Assembly (NCBI GenBank): GCA_910574935.1 | Contig: CAJTCU010000004.1 | Location: 124,001-188,000, forward strand | Source of the DNA: Oscillospiraceae bacterium | GTDB taxonomy: Bacteria; Bacillota; Clostridia; Oscillospirales; Acutalibacteraceae | Reading direction: 5' to 3' | DNA: 64,000 nucleotides | Part shown: positions 8,414 to 17,214 of the stretch, in pieces | How the letters are laid out: every line of letters begins with the position of its first letter | How positions within the stretch are numbered: position 1 is the first letter of the stretch | Notes under the pieces: generated by a model | Seen by the model: the letters and a program-made list of their open reading frames with translations, nothing else | Database searches by the model: none | Told to the model about the DNA's origin: nothing | Program-made: the position numbers and the translations under genes

Positions 8414-9700
8414 ATGAACGCACCTATTACCTTCGCCATCTGCGGCTTTGGCGACCGGGGCAGCACCTATGCAGGGATGCAAGAGCTGTTCCCCGCGCGG
8501 ATGAAAGTGGTGGCCGTGGCCGACCTGAATCCCGCCAAAGTCCAAAAAGCCAAGGAGCTCTACAACATTCCTGAAGAAAACTGCTTTGCTAGCGGAGAAG
8601 AAATGCTTGCAAAGGAGAAATTGGCCGACGTAATGGTGGTCTCTACCATGGACCGGCAGCACGTGGACCACGCTATTCCCGCCCTGGAGAAGGGCTACCA
8701 TGTGCTGATGGAAAAACCCATCTCCCCGGACCTTCACAAATGCCGGGAAGTGCTGGAGGCCGCTGCCCGCCACCCGGACCAGCATGTAATTTTATGCCAT
8801 GTGCTGCGGTACACCATGTTTTTTAATAAGCTCAAGGAGATCATGGACAGCGGCAAAATCGGCGAGGTGGTCAGTATCTGTGCCAACGAAAACGTGGCCT
8901 ACTGGCACCAGGCCCACTCCTTTGTCCGGGGAAACTGGCGGAACAGCCATGAGACCAGCCCCATGATTCTGCAAAAGTCCTGTCATGATATGGACATTCT
9001 CACCTGGCTGGTGGGCAAAAAGTGTAAGAGCGTGTCGTCGGTGGGGGGCATTCACCTGTTTAAGGAGGAGTGCGCCCCGGCGGGCTCTACCCCCTACTGC
9101 CTGGGGGGCTGCAAGGTAAAGGACAGCTGTATTTTCGACGCGGAGAAAATCTACATCACCAGCAAAAAGACCGGCCTGGCCGGAGGCAGCAACTGGATCA
9201 GTTCTATCCTCAGCGTGGACAACACCCTGGAGAGTACCTATGCCGCCCTAAAAGACGGCCAGTACGGCCGGTGCGTGTTCCACTGTGACAACAATGTGGT
9301 GGACCACCAGCAGACCAACCTGCTGATGGAGGACGGGACCACCATCAGCTTTACCATGTGCGCCTTTACCCAGGACTGTTACCGCTACTTTAAAGCCATG
9401 GGCACCCTGGGCGAGATAGAGGCCGATATGAAAAGCAACCGCATCAAGGTGCGGGTGTTTGGCCAGGACGAAGAGGTCATTGACCTAAAGGCTATCAGCA
9501 AAGACCTAAAGGGCCACGGCGGCGGAGACAGCGGCATTGTGGAGGACTTCCTGAAAATGCTGATTGAGGGGGCCCCGCCCACCCCGCGCACCACCACCCT
9601 GGCAAATTCCATGGAGAGCCACTACATTGCCCTGGCCGCGGAGGAATCCCGGCTGGCGGGAGGCAGGGCCATTGATCTGGAGGAGTTTCGGAACCGGTAA
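8414..9700 (+). CDS. Gfo/Idh/MocA family oxidoreductase
   Basis: A 428-residue NAD(P)-dependent dehydrogenase of the glucose-fructose oxidoreductase/inositol dehydrogenase family. The N-terminal Rossmann fold shows FAICGFGDRGSTYAG and later VLMEKPISPDLHKC, the conserved E-K-P motif. The C-terminal alpha/beta domain holds SCHDMDILTWLVG with the family His and Asp. It is longer than the usual ~350 because of an insert around residues 215-250 containing CLGGCKVKDSCIF, a four-Cys segment that could bind metal. It ends the co-directional run, followed by a terminator hairpin. Sugar substrate cannot be deduced. Confidence 0.9.
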   Translation: MNAPITFAICGFGDRGSTYAGMQELFPARMKVVAVADLNPAKVQKAKELYNIPEENCFASGEEMLAKEKLADVMVVSTMDRQHVDHAIPALEKGYHVLMEKPISPDLHKCREVLEAAARHPDQHVILCHVLRYTMFFNKLKEIMDSGKIGEVVSICANENVAYWHQAHSFVRGNWRNSHETSPMILQKSCHDMDILTWLVGKKCKSVSSVGGIHLFKEECAPAGSTPYCLGGCKVKDSCIFDAEKIYITSKKTGLAGGSNWISSILSVDNTLESTYAALKDGQYGRCVFHCDNNVVDHQQTNLLMEDGTTISFTMCAFTQDCYRYFKAMGTLGEIEADMKSNRIKVRVFGQDEEVIDLKAISKDLKGHGGGDSGIVEDFLKMLIEGAPPTPRTTTLANSMESHYIALAAEESRLAGGRAIDLEEFRNR

Positions 9701-9705
9701 ATGAC

Positions 9706-9736
9706 AAAAAGGGAAGCGGCGACGCCTCCCTTTTTT
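9706..9736 (+). terminator. Rho-independent terminator after the Gfo/Idh/MocA gene
   Basis: AAAAAGGGA pairs with TCCCTTTTTT around a short GC-rich loop, immediately after the stop codon at 9700. Confidence 0.8.
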
Positions 9737-10213
9737 ATTATAAAAGCACTCCAGTCTTGCAAAGATATAAATCTCATGCAGTAGGAAGAGCCTTGTCCGA
9801 TAACGGTTGGCTGTTCCGCATATGTAAAATGATTGTTCTTTCCATATCTTGTGGGCTTGTCCTTTGTTATAATATTGTCTGCCCAGAAGTCCAAAGACTG
9901 TTTGATCATTTCTAGAGAGTGGAATGTAACCGCTGCTTCTCTGGGCACCTCGTCTATGCACTATGTTTTTCCTGTCATGATTAGGCCTTGCTTAAAAATT
10001 GAGAGAATGACGGATTAAGGGCTAGAAGAGGTCCCCTTTTAAGGAGAAGAACTCCCATTGGCGAGGATGTTTGACACAGAAAGGGGCCGCTTCTGACCAA
10101 TAAGACGGCGTTTTCGATGTTTCAAACAAGCCCTAAGAGACAGCTTACTCTGCAAGCATTATACCAAGAGTCATAATCAATCTCAGGGCTCCCGCCTGTT
10201 AAGAATGTGCCAC
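9737..10213. other. Gene-free stretch of about 480 bases
   Basis: No convincing coding frame is present. Short frames exist on the minus strand (for example 9622-9948), but they run through the terminator above and have no ribosome binding site or recognisable domain. The sequence is AT-richer than its neighbours. It could be the remains of a deleted gene. Confidence 0.4.
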
Positions 10214-10262
10214 GAAAAAAGTGCCGCCCCAGATAGAAAAATCCTCCACCTGGGCGGCAGCT
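10214..10262 (-). terminator. Terminator of the four-helix-bundle gene
   Basis: On the minus strand TGCCGCCC pairs with GGGCGGCA around a ~20-base loop, and CTTTTTT follows. It lies just after the stop at 10274. Confidence 0.75.
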
Positions 10263-10273
10263 CCAACGATTCT

Positions 10274-10708
10274 CTACAAATAAGTTCTCATTTCCACAGC
10301 TAGCCGCTCCTCCAGCCGAACCAGCCGTTTGGTCAGGTCTTTCGAGCGCGTGTCCGCCGCCTTATATTGGTTCAGATACCGGCAAAGTCCCTTGACCCCC
10401 ATGTTACAGCCGTCTGTAATAAGATCCGCAATGGCGGCATCCGAATCGTCCAGGGTCAGCTTGGCGTTGGTCTTTACCCAGGACATACCTTTTGCCATGG
10501 CTCCGGGCTCCTTGCCCTCGTCATGATACTGGTTCAAAAGGCTCTCCATCTCTTCCTCCAGCTTTTCGTGGGCCTGTTTGCTCTCTTTTAGGCACTGCCC
10601 TAGTCCTTTACTATGGACATAGTCCTCCACCTGACCAATGGCTGTTACGCCCATCTTAATTCCCGCGTCACATTCCCGCAGCAGCCGGATGGTATCCTGC
10701 TCTATCAT
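10274..10708 (-). CDS. Ferritin-like four-helix-bundle protein (DUF2383-like)
   Basis: A 144-residue, fully helical protein. Long amphipathic helices (RLLRECDAGIKMGVTAIGQV; ESKQAHEKLEEEMESLLNQY; DSDAAIADLITDGCNMGVKG; KAADTRSKDLTKRLVRLEER) form a four-helix pattern like the DUF2383/PA2169 group, relatives of ferritin. The classical ferritin iron ligands are not evident, so a metal role is unproven. AAAAGGGAGC precedes the ATG. It stands alone with its own terminator. Function unknown. Confidence 0.6.
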   Translation of the reverse strand: MIEQDTIRLLRECDAGIKMGVTAIGQVEDYVHSKGLGQCLKESKQAHEKLEEEMESLLNQYHDEGKEPGAMAKGMSWVKTNAKLTLDDSDAAIADLITDGCNMGVKGLCRYLNQYKAADTRSKDLTKRLVRLEERLAVEMRTYL

Positions 10709-10861
10709 ATGCGTCAGCTCCCTTTTCGCGTTTACAGTCCAGGATTTCCTTCGGCGGCGGTTTTATTCTCTCTCCTTGCTGGAAAAAATTTCTGTCCAGG
10801 TCCAGCTGCCTTTTGCATCCCAAGATCATGAGCGCGTGAAGGGCCAACGGATTGTGATAAA

Positions 10862-12127
10862 TTATTGCCTTTGCTCCACTTCTTTGCGTGCCTGCTCCAG
10901 AGCGACGCCCCGCTCCCGGGCAATACGGGCCAGATCCTCGTACTCAATCTTTTCCCGGAAAACACCCCAGCCACTAGATTTTTTGACCTGCACCTCTCCA
11001 AATTCCGTATGGAGGGTGTTCGCTCCACGATCTAATGTATAGCGATTTCGAACCGCTTCCCTTACCCCAAGGGTGCTGGTGTGCAGAAACACAAGGCTTA
11101 GCATTTTTTCTCGGTCTTCCAGGCGGCATAGGCAGGTAAGCATTACGCCGGGACGGCCTTTTTTCATACCAATGGATGTGGTCCACACATCCAGGGCTCC
11201 TGCCCGCAACAACTCTTCGGCGGCAAACGCCACGCTCTCGGGGGTCATATCGTCCAAGTTACAGCTAAGCTCCGCCACCTGGCCAGAAACTTCCTCTGTT
11301 TCCCCCAACATGGCTCTCACCGCGTTCATTGCCTCAAAGTCTTTTGACCCCATGCCGTAGCCGGTTTTCTCTACCCGCATCACAGGCGCAGGCCCAAAAC
11401 GAGTAACAAAATGCTTTAAGAGCGCCGCGCCGGTGGGTGTGCATAGTTCTCCCTGCACCTGGCCGCCATAGGTGGGAACATTCCGCAAAAGATAGGCTGT
11501 GGCCGGGGCGGGCACTGGCAGAATGCCATGGGCGCAGCGCACCTGGCCGCTGCCCACATGGATGGGCGAGCACACCACCTGCTGGGGAGCCAGCTCGTTC
11601 ATCAGCATACAGACTGCCGTCACATCGGCCACCGCGTCCAGCGTTCCTACCTCGTGAAAATGAATCTGCTCCACTGGCGCACCATGAGCGTGGCTTTCCG
11701 CCTGGGCGATCAGCTGATAGACGGCCAACACATCCGCCCGGACCTTTTCCGGCAAATCCAGGTGGGAGACAATATGCTCAATGTCATGCATCCCGGAATG
11801 ATGGTGGCTATGGGAATGCTCATGAGGGTGATCATGGCTATGATGATGTTCATGCGCATGCTCATGGGAATGTGTATGATTATGACCAAAAGGCGCATTG
11901 TTTGTCACATCATGACTCTGTTCCTCCTCCCCGTGGACTGTTACCGTAACATGGGTGCCGGTCACCCCACATTTCACCGATGGAACCGCGCTAACCTGCA
12001 CGCCAGGCAGTTCCAGTGCGTTTAAACGGCGAAGGAAGTTCTCCTGATCTGGATGGAGTTCTAAAAGGGCGGCGGTCAGCATGTCCCCGGCCGCACCCAT
12101 ATTACATTCAATATAAAGGGTTCGCAT
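10862..12127 (-). CDS. larC: Nickel-pincer cofactor biosynthesis protein LarC
   Basis: LarC inserts nickel into the pyridinium-bis-thiocarboxylate precursor to form the nickel-pincer nucleotide used by lactate racemase and relatives. The 421-residue protein starts with LYIECNMGAAGDMLTAALLE, the family signature. A His-rich loop at about residues 82-112, with repeated HxH, probably holds nickel. SIGMKKGRPGVMLTCL and the C-terminal GWGVFREKIEYEDLARIA are also typical. In Lactobacillus plantarum LarC is made by a programmed frameshift between two frames; here both halves lie in one frame. RBS AAAGGA precedes ATG 12127. larB lies two genes upstream; larE and larA are not in the window. Confidence 0.94.
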   Translation of the reverse strand: MRTLYIECNMGAAGDMLTAALLELHPDQENFLRRLNALELPGVQVSAVPSVKCGVTGTHVTVTVHGEEEQSHDVTNNAPFGHNHTHSHEHAHEHHHSHDHPHEHSHSHHHSGMHDIEHIVSHLDLPEKVRADVLAVYQLIAQAESHAHGAPVEQIHFHEVGTLDAVADVTAVCMLMNELAPQQVVCSPIHVGSGQVRCAHGILPVPAPATAYLLRNVPTYGGQVQGELCTPTGAALLKHFVTRFGPAPVMRVEKTGYGMGSKDFEAMNAVRAMLGETEEVSGQVAELSCNLDDMTPESVAFAAEELLRAGALDVWTTSIGMKKGRPGVMLTCLCRLEDREKMLSLVFLHTSTLGVREAVRNRYTLDRGANTLHTEFGEVQVKKSSGWGVFREKIEYEDLARIARERGVALEQARKEVEQRQ

Positions 12128-12142
12128 TGTGTTTTGTCCTTT

Positions 12143-12697
12143 CTATCCATTAAAATCTTCTTCTTTCATACCACTTTTCCCTGCCGGTGAAGGAAAAAGA
12201 CGGTATATCTGCATTGTCAGTTCTTTTCCAGAATCCGTGGTTATTCTCTCATTCTCTCCCTTTTCATAATGAAATCTTTCCGCCAAACGGATACTGGGTG
12301 TATTGCGCAGGTCGGCTTCATAAATAATATACTCATACTTTTGTGTCTGACCCAGGTAGTCCAGCATTTCTCTTAGCGCCTCATACCCATAGCCCTTCCC
12401 CTGGGCGGAGCTCTTTAGCCATAGCCCAATTTCCGGGGTCTTTTCCCTGATTCCAAATACTTCCATACTACCAAGAAATTCCCCGTTTTTGGCAAGGACC
12501 ACCAGCTCCAGCATATTTCCCTGTTCCATTTCCTGCACAAATCCAGAAAGGACTTCATTCGCGGCTTCCAGGCTGGGAAAAACATCGGGGTATTGATACC
12601 GTGTGATCTCCTCCGTAAATTCCCTAAAATAAGCTTCAAGGAACACATCCCTAAACGGCTGTAAGATAAGCCGTTCTGTTGTTCGTTCTAAATACAC
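12143..12697 (-). CDS. GNAT acetyltransferase, RimJ/RimL type
   Basis: A 184-residue acetyl-CoA-dependent N-acetyltransferase. It opens with ERTTERLILQPFRD, typical of the RimJ/RimL branch. Motif A is EIGLWLKSSAQGKGYGYEAL, with the acetyl-CoA-binding Q-G-K-G-Y-G. It uses GTG 12697 with AAGGGAG upstream. It sits between larB and larC with 15 bases to larC, so it belongs to the lar operon. Whether it acts in nickel-cofactor metabolism or is a passenger is unknown. Confidence 0.85.
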   Translation of the reverse strand: MYLERTTERLILQPFRDVFLEAYFREFTEEITRYQYPDVFPSLEAANEVLSGFVQEMEQGNMLELVVLAKNGEFLGSMEVFGIREKTPEIGLWLKSSAQGKGYGYEALREMLDYLGQTQKYEYIIYEADLRNTPSIRLAERFHYEKGENERITTDSGKELTMQIYRLFPSPAGKSGMKEEDFNG

Positions 12698-12750
12698 CTT
12701 TACACTCCCTTTCTACCCGATACACATTTTTATATTCATCCGCTTAAAAA

Positions 12751-13500
12751 TCAGCTGATATGATTGATCATACTGGCCAGGTACCCGGCGCCAAAGCCAT
12801 TGTCAATATTCACCACACTCACTCCACTGGCGCAGGAATTCAGCATAGAGAGCAGCGCCGAAAGCCCTCCAAAAGACGCTCCATATCCCACACTGGTAGG
12901 AACCGCAATCACCGGACAATCCGCCAAGCCCCCAATGACGCTGGCCAGAGCGCCTTCCATTCCCGCTATGGCAATGATCACCCGGGCGCTCATGATTTCC
13001 TCCAGATGAGAGAGGGTTCGGTGCAGTCCAGCCACCCCCACATCATACAGGCGCACCACCCGGTTCCCCAGCACCTGGGCGGTCAGGGCAGCTTCCTCTG
13101 CCACCGGCATATCGCTGGTACCTCCGGTAGCCACCACAATTTCCCCCGCGCCGGTAGGTTCTGGCATCTCCCCCACAATCCCCACCTGACCCAAGGGTTC
13201 GTACCGCAGGGGCAGGGCTTCCCCCACCGTCTGGGCCGCCTCCTGGCTCATACGGGTAATCAGCACCGCGCGCTCTCCATCCGCCCGCATCGAGGCGGCA
13301 ATATCCCGAATCTGCTCCGGCGTCTTGCCCGCGCCGTAAATAACCTCCGCCACTCCCTGGCGCAGCCCCCGGTGGCGGTCTATCTTGGCAAATCCCAGGT
13401 CTTTAAAGGGCTCCAGCTTCAGCTGTAACACCGCCTGTTCTACAGACTGCCGGCCGTTTTTTACATTTGCTAATATTTCTCGAATCTGCTGTTGGTCCAC
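12751..13500 (-). CDS. larB: Nickel-pincer cofactor biosynthesis protein LarB
   Basis: LarB carboxylates and hydrolyses nicotinic acid adenine dinucleotide, the first step to the nickel-pincer cofactor. The 249-residue product has the PurE-like C-terminal half: VVATGGTSDMPVAEEAALTA, then IAGMEGALASVIGGLADCPV and VPTSVGYGASFGGLSALLSM. The last segment ends in NIDNGFGAGYLASMI, as in known LarB. It starts at GTG 13500 with AGGGGG upstream. It is divergently transcribed from the AEC transporter, and both have good promoters in the shared 138-base spacer. Confidence 0.95.
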   Translation of the reverse strand: MDQQQIREILANVKNGRQSVEQAVLQLKLEPFKDLGFAKIDRHRGLRQGVAEVIYGAGKTPEQIRDIAASMRADGERAVLITRMSQEAAQTVGEALPLRYEPLGQVGIVGEMPEPTGAGEIVVATGGTSDMPVAEEAALTAQVLGNRVVRLYDVGVAGLHRTLSHLEEIMSARVIIAIAGMEGALASVIGGLADCPVIAVPTSVGYGASFGGLSALLSMLNSCASGVSVVNIDNGFGAGYLASMINHIS

Positions 13501-13541
13501 AGTATGTTTGCCCCCTAAGAATAAGCTTTGGTAATTTATCT

Positions 13542-13570
13542 ATTATATAGCATTTCGCCCCTCGATTCAA
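13542..13570 (-). promoter_or_regulatory. Promoter of the larB operon
   Basis: On the minus strand TTGAAT (13570-13565) and TATAAT (13547-13542) are separated by exactly 17 bases, about 40 bases upstream of the larB GTG. Confidence 0.75.
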
Positions 13571-13579
13571 GCCTAGAGC

Positions 13580-13608
13580 TTGCCAAAAAAACATGAATAT
13601 GGTATACT
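13580..13608 (+). promoter_or_regulatory. Promoter of the AEC transporter gene
   Basis: TTGCCA (13580-13585) and TATACT (13603-13608) with a 17-base spacer, about 30 bases before ATG 13639. It is back to back with the larB promoter. Confidence 0.75.
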
Positions 13609-13638
13609 CTTTATAAATAGCCTGTTGGGGGGCCTTTC

Positions 13639-14577
13639 ATGGAAAGTCTTTTTATCGCGCTGGATACCGTTCTTCCATTATTTTTGATGATGGCTGTGGG
13701 TTATGTGACCCGTTTGACCCATCTGCTTAACGAGGGCTCCGCCCGACAGGTGAATAAAGTCATTTTTAAAATATTCTTGCCTTTGCTGGTCTTTATTAAT
13801 ATCTACGATTCCGACATCGTCGGCAGCTTTCGAGGGAATCTGATAATTTTTGCCGCGGCGGGTGTATTGGTGGAATTCCTGATTTCGCTTATTTTAGTTT
13901 TACTCACTGAGCAGGAAAATACCCGTCGGGGCGTGATGCTGCAAGGTATGTTCCGCAGCAATTTCGTGCTTTATGGTATCCCCCTTAGCACTGTATTGTT
14001 CGGCTCACAGGCAGCTGGGATCGCTTCTTTGCTCATTGCCGTAATCATTCCCATGTTCAATGTACTGGCTGTTCTGGCTTTAGAGATGTTCAACGGCCAG
14101 CGCCCAAACCTTTGGCGGGTTCTGATAGGAATTCTCACCAACCCACTGATTTTAGCCTCCGCCGCCGGTATTCTCTGCAATTATTTTCAGCTGGCGCTGC
14201 CAAAGGCTATCTATTCCACTGCCTCCAGCCTGGCCGGTATTGCTACGCCTCTGGCCTTTGTGGTGCTGGGCGCGTCACTGAATTTTGGCGAGACTGGCCG
14301 CTGTGCCCGGCCTTTAGTTCTCACGTTAGCTGTCAAGCTGCTGCTATATCCAGCGGCAGCCCTGGGAACCGCTATACTCATGGGCTTTCAAGGGGCAGAA
14401 TTGGCTGTGTTGCTAGCCTTATTCGGCTCGCCAGTGGCCGTGTCCTCCTTCACCATGGCTCAGCAAATGGGCGGAGATGACCAACTGGCCGGACAGCTGG
14501 TGGTATTCAGCTCGGTGCTATCCATTGGAACCATGTTTTTATTTATTTGGGGGGTGAAATACTTTGCGTTTTTCTAA
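13639..14577 (+). CDS. AEC family (auxin efflux carrier) transporter
   Basis: A 312-residue inner-membrane transporter of the AEC/bile-arsenite-riboflavin superfamily. About ten hydrophobic helices are visible, in two five-helix halves. The first, LPLFLMMAVGYVTRLTHLL, and the crossing segment GMFRSNFVLYGIPLSTVLFG, with Asn and Gly-Pro breaks, are typical. Bacterial members export malate, other dicarboxylates or unknown organic acids. Being divergent from the lar genes suggests lactate or another hydroxy acid, but this is only positional inference. Confidence 0.88.
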   Translation: MESLFIALDTVLPLFLMMAVGYVTRLTHLLNEGSARQVNKVIFKIFLPLLVFINIYDSDIVGSFRGNLIIFAAAGVLVEFLISLILVLLTEQENTRRGVMLQGMFRSNFVLYGIPLSTVLFGSQAAGIASLLIAVIIPMFNVLAVLALEMFNGQRPNLWRVLIGILTNPLILASAAGILCNYFQLALPKAIYSTASSLAGIATPLAFVVLGASLNFGETGRCARPLVLTLAVKLLLYPAAALGTAILMGFQGAELAVLLALFGSPVAVSSFTMAQQMGGDDQLAGQLVVFSSVLSIGTMFLFIWGVKYFAFF

Positions 14578-14701
14578 CAAAAACTGTCCATGACACTCTT
14601 TGATTATGGCGATATATTTGCCCGGAAGGCAGCCCCCGGCTTCTTGGAGGGCTGACCGGCACTGATAGAGATTCGAAAAAACCATTCCGGAGGAGAGAGC
14701 C

Positions 14702-15180
14702 ATGCTGATACGTCCTTACCGCACTGGAGACTGCCCAGCTATCGCCCAGCTCTTTTATGAGACGGTACATACCGTAAACGCCCGGGACTACACCCCCCAG
14801 CAGCTAGACGCCTGGGCTGATGGCTCTATAGACTTGGCTGCGTGGGACTGTTCCTTCCTGGCCCACTACACCCTGGTTGCGGAGGAGGACGGCGCGGTAA
14901 TTGGCTTTGGGGATATGGATGAGACAGGCTATCTGGACCGACTGTATGTACATAAGGGTCATCAAGGCCGAGGAATTGCCACTGCCCTATGCAGCCGGCG
15001 GTCTGGCTTACGGTCAGCTTTGGGCTGGGGTACCGGCTATACTCTCCCCGCGTCGATGCGGTGGCAGAGCCCTATCCGAACCGCTGGACCCACCATGTGA
15101 CGGTGGCCTCTCCAGAAGAGGTGGACCAGGAGCTGCTGGGGTGGATAGAAGAGGCAATCCAATTCTCACTTAATAAATAA
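14702..15180 (+). pseudogene. Chimeric remnant: GNAT 5' half joined to DUF5655-like 3' end
   Basis: From ATG 14702 (RBS GGAGGAGAG) a GNAT domain reads LIRPYRTGDCPAIAQLFYET up to the acetyl-CoA motif YVHKGHQGRGIATALC. Around 14990-15010 the family match stops. In another frame (start near 14989) the sequence continues as RLYSPRVDAVAEPYPNRWTH, then HVTVASPEEVDQELLGWIEE and a stop at 15180. That tail looks like the C-terminus of DUF5655-type proteins, not of a GNAT. A deletion joining two genes out of frame explains this best. The truncated 132-residue frame to 15100 may still be translated but lacks the GNAT C-terminal strands. Confidence 0.65.
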
Positions 15181-15217
15181 ATTTATATCAGTTCACACAA
15201 AAGAAAGGATCCTGCAA

Positions 15218-17152
15218 ATGGGAAAGACCATCGCGCAAAAAATCATCGAAAGCCATCTAGTCAGCGGCATTATGGAGCCCGGTCAGGACATCGGCCTGCA
15301 CATTGACCAAACCTTGACTCAGGACGCTACGGGCACCATGGCGTATCTGGAGTTTGAGTCCATGGGCGTACCCCGGGTCAAAACAGAGCGCAGCGTGGCT
15401 TACATTGACCACAACACTCTACAAAGCGGCTTTGAAAACGCCGACGACCACCGCTATATTCAGACAGTGGCCAAAAAACACGGTATCTACTTCTCCCGCC
15501 CTGGCAACGGCATCTGCCATCAGCTGCACCTGGAGCGTTTTGGCGCTCCTGGCAAAACCTTGATTGGCTCAGACAGCCACACCCCTACCGGTGGCGGCAT
15601 TGGTATGCTGGCCTTTGGCGCAGGCGGCATGGACGTGGCTGTGGCTATGGGCGGCGGCGAGTACCACATCAATATGCCCACCATGACCAAAGTGGAGCTG
15701 ACCGGCAGGCTTTCCCCTTGGGTCTCTGCCAAAGACGTGATTTTGGCAGTGCTGCAAAAGCTCAGCGTTAAGGGCGGCGTGGGCAAGATCATCGAGTATG
15801 GCGGCCCCGGTATTGAGACTCTTTCTGTACCCGAGCGGGCCACCATCACCAATATGGGCGCTGAGCTGGGCGCAACCACCTCCATTTTCCCCTCAGATCA
15901 GGTGACTAAAGGCTTTTTAGAGGCTCAGGACCGGGGGAATCAATGGGTAGAACTACAAAGCGACCCGGATGCAGTGTATGACGAGATAATTCAGCTTGAT
16001 CTCTCTGCCCTAGAGCCTTTGGCCGCCTGCCCCCATAGTCCCGATGCCGTTAAGCCTGTGCGAGAGCTGGCTGGTATGAAAATTGACCAGTGCTGCATTG
16101 GTTCCTGTACCAATTCCTCTTATCTGGACATGATGCGGGTAGCCGCTATTCTTAAAGGCAAAACGGTCCACCCTGATGTAAGCCTAACTGTAGGTTGCGG
16201 CAGTAAACAAGTGTACAATATGTTGGCCGCCAACGGGGCCCTGGCCGACATGATCTCCGCTGGAGCCCGCATTTTAGAGTGCGCCTGCGGGCCCTGCATT
16301 GGCATGGGACAGTCTCCCAACTCCGCGGGCATTTCTCTGCGCACCTTTAACCGGAATTTTGAGGGCCGCTCCGGCACTGCTGACGCAAAGGTATACCTGG
16401 TCAGCCCGGAAGTGGCCGCTGTCTCGGCTATTACTGGAGTCTTTACTGATCCCAGGACCCTGGAAGCTCCGGTAGAAATCACGATGCCGGAACACTTCCT
16501 CATCAACGATAATCTCATTGTTCCCCCCATTGAGGAGGCTCTCATGGAGACCGTGGAGGTCCAGCGCGGACCCAATATCAAGCCTTTGCCCATTGCCGGC
16601 CCTCTGGAGGAGGGGTTTACCCGCAAGGCTGTGCTAAAAGTGGGAGACAACATCACAACAGACCACATTATGCCCGCAGGATCTAAAATTTTGCCCTACC
16701 GCTCCAATATTCCCTACCTGTCACAGTTCTGTTTCGCAGTGTGCGACAAAGAGTTTTCCGACCGCTGCAAAGAAGCGGACGGCGGCATAGTGATTGCCGG
16801 GCACAACTATGGGCAGGGTTCTTCCCGGGAGCATGCGGCGCTGGTGCCCCTGTATCTGGGGATCAAGGCCGTGATCGCCAAAAGCTATGCCCGCATTCAT
16901 GCAGCTAATTTGGCCAATACAGGCATCATTCCCCTGCAATTTATCGACGAAGCGGACTATGACCGTATTGACCAGATGGACCAACTGAATTTGCCCCAGG
17001 TGCAAAAGGAAATTGCACAGGACGGCCAGGTGACCCTTATCAATGAGACAAAAAATTTGCAGTTCAAACTGAAAGCTGTTCTAACCCAGCGCCAGCGAGA
17101 GATGGTCTTAGCAGGCGGCCTACTAAACTATACCAAGCAGGAAAGTAAATAA
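15218..17152 (+). CDS. Aconitate hydratase (aconitase)
   Basis: It isomerises citrate to isocitrate with a [4Fe-4S] cluster. The 644-residue protein has cluster cysteines in CCIGSCTNSS and CACGPCIGMG and the substrate loop IGSDSHTPTGGGIGMLAFGA. A separate C-terminal swivel domain carries GQGSSREHAALVP. This is the ~640-residue form found in many Clostridia, shorter than the ~890-residue AcnA. RBS AAAGGAT precedes ATG 15218. Isocitrate dehydrogenase follows after 62 bases and must be co-transcribed. Together they feed 2-oxoglutarate for glutamate synthesis. Confidence 0.95.
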   Translation: MGKTIAQKIIESHLVSGIMEPGQDIGLHIDQTLTQDATGTMAYLEFESMGVPRVKTERSVAYIDHNTLQSGFENADDHRYIQTVAKKHGIYFSRPGNGICHQLHLERFGAPGKTLIGSDSHTPTGGGIGMLAFGAGGMDVAVAMGGGEYHINMPTMTKVELTGRLSPWVSAKDVILAVLQKLSVKGGVGKIIEYGGPGIETLSVPERATITNMGAELGATTSIFPSDQVTKGFLEAQDRGNQWVELQSDPDAVYDEIIQLDLSALEPLAACPHSPDAVKPVRELAGMKIDQCCIGSCTNSSYLDMMRVAAILKGKTVHPDVSLTVGCGSKQVYNMLAANGALADMISAGARILECACGPCIGMGQSPNSAGISLRTFNRNFEGRSGTADAKVYLVSPEVAAVSAITGVFTDPRTLEAPVEITMPEHFLINDNLIVPPIEEALMETVEVQRGPNIKPLPIAGPLEEGFTRKAVLKVGDNITTDHIMPAGSKILPYRSNIPYLSQFCFAVCDKEFSDRCKEADGGIVIAGHNYGQGSSREHAALVPLYLGIKAVIAKSYARIHAANLANTGIIPLQFIDEADYDRIDQMDQLNLPQVQKEIAQDGQVTLINETKNLQFKLKAVLTQRQREMVLAGGLLNYTKQESK

Positions 17153-17214
17153 TGTGCAAATAGTCCCTCTGCTCCTACTCACCAAAAAATATGCAAATAG
17201 AAAAGGAGAGTCTT

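Noticed and set aside
9622-9961. Minus-strand frames in the gap after the dehydrogenase gene
   Set aside because: They cross a good terminator, lack a ribosome binding site and match nothing recognisable.
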